Below are positions 59,301 through 64,000 of a stretch of 64,000 nt of DNA, one piece after another. Location: assembly GCF_026210795.1 (NCBI RefSeq), contig NC_089458.1:620001-684000 (forward strand). Direction: 5' to 3'. Below the pieces are notes generated by a model. It ran no database searches, was not told the DNA's origin, and worked only from the letters and a program-made list of their open reading frames with translations. How positions within the stretch are numbered: position 1 is the stretch's first letter; every line of letters starts with the position of its first letter. Position numbers and translations under genes: made by a program. This stretch comes from Rhizophagus irregularis (Eukaryota; Glomeromycota; Glomeromycetes; Glomerales; Glomeraceae).

Positions 59301-60757
59301 GATGTTTGCCAATAATTTTTTGTTTTGAATTTTGAATTTGATAAGATTTTGGAGTTTCAATTTCGTGTAACTTAGGTAAATCATCCTTAAAGGTTACATA
59401 AATATTTTTTCCATTTGGTTCAAATAAACAAGTACTTTTAATATTATTAAATTTTTTAACAATTTCACAAGTATAAATATCCCAAATCTGAACACAATTC
59501 TCTGCTGAATCTGTTCCAGTCGAGCAAGTTGTTATTATATGTTCATCATCTTCTAACCAATGAATTTCTAATTTATTTAAGTTAGTTAACGACACGTCAA
59601 TTTTGTTTGTATTATGTAATGATGAAGCGAACACAAGTCCTCCTTCGCACAGAAATATCGTTAAAACTCCTTTTGAAGTCCATGCTGCTAACATTTGTTG
59701 ATTATGTGATAACGCAAATAAAGTTGGTGAGGCATCCGCGTCAAGAAATGAATCATTTTGCACACATTTAAAACGTGAGACCAATTGTCCTGTCGATAAT
59801 GACCACAACAATGCTGTATCCCACTTTAATTCGAAAAAAAAGGAAAAAGAAAAAAATTATACATATATATTTTTATTTATAGAAATTATTAAAAAATTTG
59901 ACCAATCTTTTTTTTTTTACTTTGATTCTTACCTGTTCAACAAAAATAAAATGTCCAGGTAAAAGAGAATTTTTAACAGTATTAATTTGAGACCAAGGAT
60001 GAGGTATAACTTGCAAAGTATCAGTAAAATTATTAATCACAAGTTTATGCCGAATTTTCCAACTATCAGTTGAAATGACATATATAAAATTAATTTCATC
60101 AGTTTGTGAAGTAAAATTATTATTATTTTCAACATTTTCAACATTACATATAACAAATGATTCGGAGTCCTCAGTAAATTTAATGGTTCCAGTTAATCTC
60201 ATTAAATATCTACGAAAAACTGGCCTATCACGTGGTCTTTTCACAATGTATGTATAAAATTTTGTAGCTTTATTTGGTGGAGGATGAACCAATTCGAATG
60301 CTGTAAGATCTTCTTCGTCTTGTGGTAATTTTATTAAACTTAAAGCTACATATTTTCCATCATTAGATAGTGCAAAATCTATATTTGTCATTCGTAATTT
60401 TTGTGTGAATGATGATACAAAACTTTTTCTATACTCCCAATAATCCCGAGGTTTCAAATCTGTTGACATTGGATTTGAATGCCATATTGGCTCAATTTTA
60501 CTTATTGCTCTTTCTTCATATAATCCTCTATTTTTTATTTGCCATATAACTAATTTTCCTTCCTTTGAAGCATAAGTTGCTATATGTTCTCCATTTGGAG
60601 AAAATGTTACTACATCTATTACTTGTCTAAATGGTAATGATGAATAATCTAAAGACGTCATTTCTACATTTGTATCCATGTTAATATAATCATCATCTGA
60701 ATTAAATGATGGTGTTGTTTGAATTAATGAATATTTCTTTTCTTGATTTTCTTCCAT
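56378..60757 (-). CDS. WD40 propeller fused to TRP-like ion channel (1265 aa)
   Basis: Exons 60757-59933, 59823-59017, 58933-58800, 58727-57371, 57282-57073, 57002-56823, 56743-56564, 56482-56378, all in phase. Residues 1-~590 form a WD40-like propeller (VVTFSPNGEHIATYASKEGK-LVIWQI, FALSNDGKYVAL, WDTALLWSLSTGQLVSRF, CVQIWDIYTCEIVKKF, VQIWIFKNG). Next is a helical, ankyrin-like part (SPLEILIKVDCSYADKLIKE; ALSRAINLGKTEVVHLLLDY). The channel domain spans ~930-1165 with about six hydrophobic helices (FFLLSAYLFYATAFLIG; IAMIIVLFIGSAYFGLEL; VFWVIVIIGGMVFAFAHIL; VIVFTFVSAIVLLNVLIAL-like S6), and a pore-loop candidate DPGSDFDKYNTSLISVYLF|VGEFGPVD. The tail has TPAQRRRKDYFP and an acidic run. Such cytosolic-propeller TRP-type channels are expanded in AM fungi (family knowledge). 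Ion selectivity cannot be read. The terminal exon acceptor (56,483) and the CTAACAG|ATT acceptor (56,744) were chosen because they alone keep frame. Confidence 0.85.
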
Positions 60758-63123
60758 TATAAATTAAATTTTTTCTTAAAAAAAAACCAAAAACAAAAAC
60801 AAAAAAGAAAAAAGAAAAAAGAAAAAAGAAAAAGAAAAAGAAAAAGAAAAAGAAAAGGAAGTAAATAAAATAATTTTTTTTTTGCTCCTTAAATTTACTG
60901 TATATATCCACAATAAATAGTATAGAACAATTAAATGGAAAATTGGAAAATTTTTTACTTTTTTTGATATAAATTTTTGTGAAAGGGTGTACCAAGCGTA
61001 AATGTGTTGATAACCGCCCGCCATAACGCCAATCTTAACCAAACTTCAAATATAACATCAAATGAAATTACTTCCCGCTAAAAAAATTTGCGAGAAGGAA
61101 AATTTTTGAATTTTAGATAATATACAGTTTAATGTTATGTACATTGTGTACTTGCTTGTTAGATAATTTTGTTGATGGCTAAGCTGCAAATGATCATTTG
61201 TGGCTGAGCGGTAATAATCCGATCAATAACATTTCTTGTATTTTTAGGCAGTAGTTGAATGCGCCTAAATTCCACCGCAGCAATAAAGCACTGACCGTGT
61301 AACACTCTAATTATGTAATCAGAAACAAATAAGGCGAGTCTTAGCCTTGTGGAAATTAGATTAAACAAAAATTCTTTTAAGGAACTTCTGCTCAAATAAG
61401 GTAAAGAGTAGTTACTCAAAGACTTTTCAGGTTAATCCTTGCGCTAAGCAAAGCATCATTTACACATGTTCATAATTTCCATTATGCAGCATTATAAAAT
61501 TCTGACAACCATATAATATAAATCATCCCTTATAAGACGAAATCAGGAATAACTTTTTGCAATTAGTAGACACTGTAATATTTCTACATATAACCATAGA
61601 AAAGCATTGTGAGATTTTACACTTGATATGAATGATACAATAAATATGTGACCGCTCCTAGGTTTTCCAACCATGCAAAGAAATAATTTTGAGTTTATAC
61701 GGCAAAATGAATAAATAACAAAATCATGATTGCGAATTTTGATCATATGTGAAGAAATAGTGTACCCCATAAATATGAATTAATTCGATCAGATTATTTC
61801 TGAAGAGATAGAATTTTAAATGATACAAAAGTTATTTATTTATTTATTTATTTTATGGATAGTAAGGAGGAAGACAATGAAAATCACAAAACTATTCTAC
61901 CGAATATGACTGGAAAACATTATAGAACCTCGCCCACAACAGCGAACGTATTTTCTAAACATCTATTTATTTATTTATTTATTTATTTTATGGATAGTCA
62001 GGAGGATTACATTGATTATTTAAAAGCTATTCAAAAGAAAGGAACCAAATATAAAAAAACACAATATAGAAACTTCGCTCATAACCAGGGAAATCCCTTG
62101 AAACAAGCCAAGCCCTAACTAGAAATATATATATATAAAAACTGACTAAAGACCCAACCGAATTTAGACAGTGAGTATTTTCTACTACACTGATAATTTG
62201 TGGACAGATAATTTAAGATGAAAACCCGAATCATGTGACTTTTCGTCGACTACAATTTTGCTAAAAAAAGTTAAATTAATATAATGTTATTTTCACAAAT
62301 TTATACAATTATCAAACTATTTCTATTAAGGTATAACTTCTAATAAAGGTTACAAAATTTTTAATTATAGTTGCTAATTCAGTACTAATTATTTTTGCAG
62401 CAGTTAATATAGGAACTTTTTATTGTCAAAGATGTTATTTTATGCCTTTTTACTAACCAAATCATTAGAACTTTAGGAAAATTCATTTAGGAAAAATCTA
62501 GAGTAAGACTAATATTATTAGTATTTTATAAATATTTGGCTAAACTTGCAAATGTAAAAAAATTAATAAATGAATAAAATGGCCAATATTAATACTATCA
62601 ATATAATATTCAGCATTCAAATAAACTATAAATTATTAGATTTGATTACTGGATATCAAAAATACTTTTATTATTAACTATTTCAGCTTTTAAAAGATAA
62701 AGTCAAATTAATTTTAATTATTTTAACCATTTTAAAAGTTGAAATTAACCTAATTTTGATTTCATATATAATCATAATATAAATATTATTATTATATATA
62801 TACTGTAGAATAAATTTCTTTTAAATTATTAAAAACTATTGTTTAAATAGGTTTATTAGAATCCAAAAATATATATATAGGAATTAAATAATAAAAAATT
62901 TTTTTACTTTAAGTTATACACAAAGACTTTTTATATAAGTAATATATATAATAAGTGATATTTAATATTAAAAATCCTACAAAAACATGCAAATAAAATT
63001 TAAATATTAAATTTATATTAATTATATAAACTCAAATACTAATATAAAAAAATAAAATTTAATTTTTAAAAATTTTCTTTAATTAATACTAAATATTACA
63101 ATATAATTAGCTAAATAATAAAA
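60758..63123. other. AT-rich right-hand interval, no supportable gene
   Basis: Immediately upstream of the channel ATG is an A-rich AAAAAG microsatellite (60,781-60,857). At 61,838-61,873 and 61,968-62,006 a (TTTA)n run is followed both times by TTTATGGATAGT(A/C)AGGAGGA, a short duplication; an 87-codon open stretch from 61,855 spans both. It has no known family. The remainder to 63,123 is AT-rich. Confidence 0.45.
60781..60857. repeat. A-rich microsatellite (AAAAAG)n
   Basis: Runs of AAAAAC, AAAAAAG and AAAAAG units directly 5' of the channel gene start codon (minus-strand reading: T/C-rich leader). Confidence 0.9.
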
Positions 63124-63620
63124 CACAGGTTGAAAAGTAAAAAATCGGACATCAATCAGTCACCAATCGGTCACCAATCAGGTAGCTGGTTGGTGACCGA
63201 TTGGTGACTGATTGGCATTTTTGCCAAATATCATCACCAATCAGGCAGTTTGCTAACTTTTGATCCAGTGATCAGAAAAAGATGAAATATAGCTCATTGG
63301 AATTGTTTCAACAAGACGAATCTAATGGTAGTAAAATTGCATTTTTAGAATTAATAGTTAATAAAAAATAAAATATATATGAAATATTTTTATTTTTATA
63401 TTTTACTTAATTTCTCATTAGGTATTAATCCTAAAAATGCGATTTTACTACCATTAGATTCATCTTATCGGAGACATTCCAATGAGCCTATATTTCATTC
63501 TTTTTTGATCACTGGATTAAAGTTAGCAAACTGCCCTGATTGATGACGGTATTTGGCAAAATGCCAATCAGTCACCAACGGCGACGATTGATGCCTGATT
63601 TTTCACTTTTCGACCTGCGG
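63124..63620. mobile_element. 497-bp foldback element with CACAGGTYGAAA tips
   Basis: The left tip CACAGGTTGAAAAGTAAAAA and the reverse complement of the right tip CCGCAGGTCGAAAAGTGAAA begin ~230-bp inverted arms. Both flanks read TAAAA, a possible target duplication. Within the arms: repeated ACCAATC(G/A)GT words, GCCAAATA, TTTGATCCAGTGATCA, and the shared core (63,288-63,350 and its complement 63,423-63,488). Non-coding. The tips match the 199-bp MITE at 3610. Confidence 0.8.
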
Positions 63621-63986
63621 TAAAAGCGTTTTATTTCGATAATAAAATATTTATTAAATCCATGATTTTTAATTTTTTATGTAGTTTGTCTATATTAACA
63701 TTGCAAAAATTACATGTATAAATTTAATTTTAACAGCATAAAAAGAATATTTGACGTATATTACATACTGTAATCAAATAATAAATAAATATTTTTCAAA
63801 TTTAAAAATCTTTTATATATTAAATAAGATGTAAAAGTCATCTTTAATAAAAATTTTTCAATATATATCCAATTAGTATCCAATTTTAATAAAAATTGAC
63901 TCACAAAGACTTTAAAATATTTTGAATTTATGTGCAAAATTTCAGTATATATTATTATGTGGGATGGAGTAAAAATGTACTATTAC

Positions 63987-64000
63987 TAAGGTTGCTTGGT
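63987..64000 (+). mobile_element. Start of a further MITE copy (TAAGGTTGCTTGG)
   Basis: The last 14 bases repeat the left tip of copy B at 1667; the element is cut by the window edge. Confidence 0.45.

Noticed and set aside
60702-61042. Ser/Phe-rich frames upstream of the channel gene
   Set aside because: Translation of the AAAAAG microsatellite.
61159-61770. Minus-strand open frames of 75-86 codons
   Set aside because: No family resemblance, no splice signals, no supporting neighbours.

Overview
The window is nuclear DNA of an AT-rich, intron-rich fungus. Introns are about 60-100 nt, GT-AG, with TTTAG-type acceptors, and intergenic DNA is full of A/T runs. A BTB-BACK-TLDc protein, a WD40-TRP channel fusion, decayed coiled-coil and zinc-ribbon family members, and a heavy load of DNA transposons together point to an early-diverging (Mucoromycota) fungus. 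An arbuscular mycorrhizal fungus (Glomeromycotina, Rhizophagus-like) is my best guess; this is inference, not proof. I saw no tRNA, rRNA, CRISPR or prokaryotic-type operon.

Layout. 1-181: start of an unidentified minus-strand gene. 182-10,699: transposon territory, with two copies of a ~245-bp MITE (856, 1667) and a decayed 5.2-kb DNA transposon (1932-7144) that itself carries a 199-bp MITE, then AT-rich debris. 10,700-36,382: gene-rich core with SART1/Snu66 splicing factor (+), an unknown basic low-complexity protein (-), a Sec14/CRAL-TRIO protein (-), an RRT8/EI24-type membrane protein (+), a FAAP100-like protein (+), BTB-BACK-TLDc (-) and HEATR6 (+). A deleted Tc1/mariner element sits at 24,492. 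36,383-52,180: second transposon block with a pogo element nested in a foldback element, a decayed DNGPYYHN-type transposase, a 185-bp tandem repeat, a coiled-coil membrane gene broken by a MITE, a 1.2-kb multi-palindrome foldback element, pentamer repeats and a hAT relic. 52,181-60,757: second gene cluster with MZM1/LYRM7 (-), an SLP1-type SUN protein (+) and a WD40-TRP channel fusion (-). 60,758-64,000: AT-rich DNA, another foldback element at 63,124, and the first 14 bases of a further MITE copy at the right edge.

Functions. The host genes are housekeeping or signalling genes without an operon-like relationship: pre-mRNA splicing, lipid transfer, DNA interstrand-crosslink repair, nuclear/ER membrane, complex III assembly, ion channel. 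Two pairs are divergent with ~0.6-kb shared upstream regions (BTB-TLDc/HEATR6 and MZM1/SUN).

Most notable observations. (1) The FAAP100-like gene contains two introns with U12-type (minor spliceosome) signals, one of them AT-AC; both restore the reading frame exactly and both have an 18-nt branch-to-acceptor spacing. (2) Three unrelated-looking foldback elements share a ~60-bp core, seen nine times in the window. (3) Several nested insertions have readable target-site duplications.
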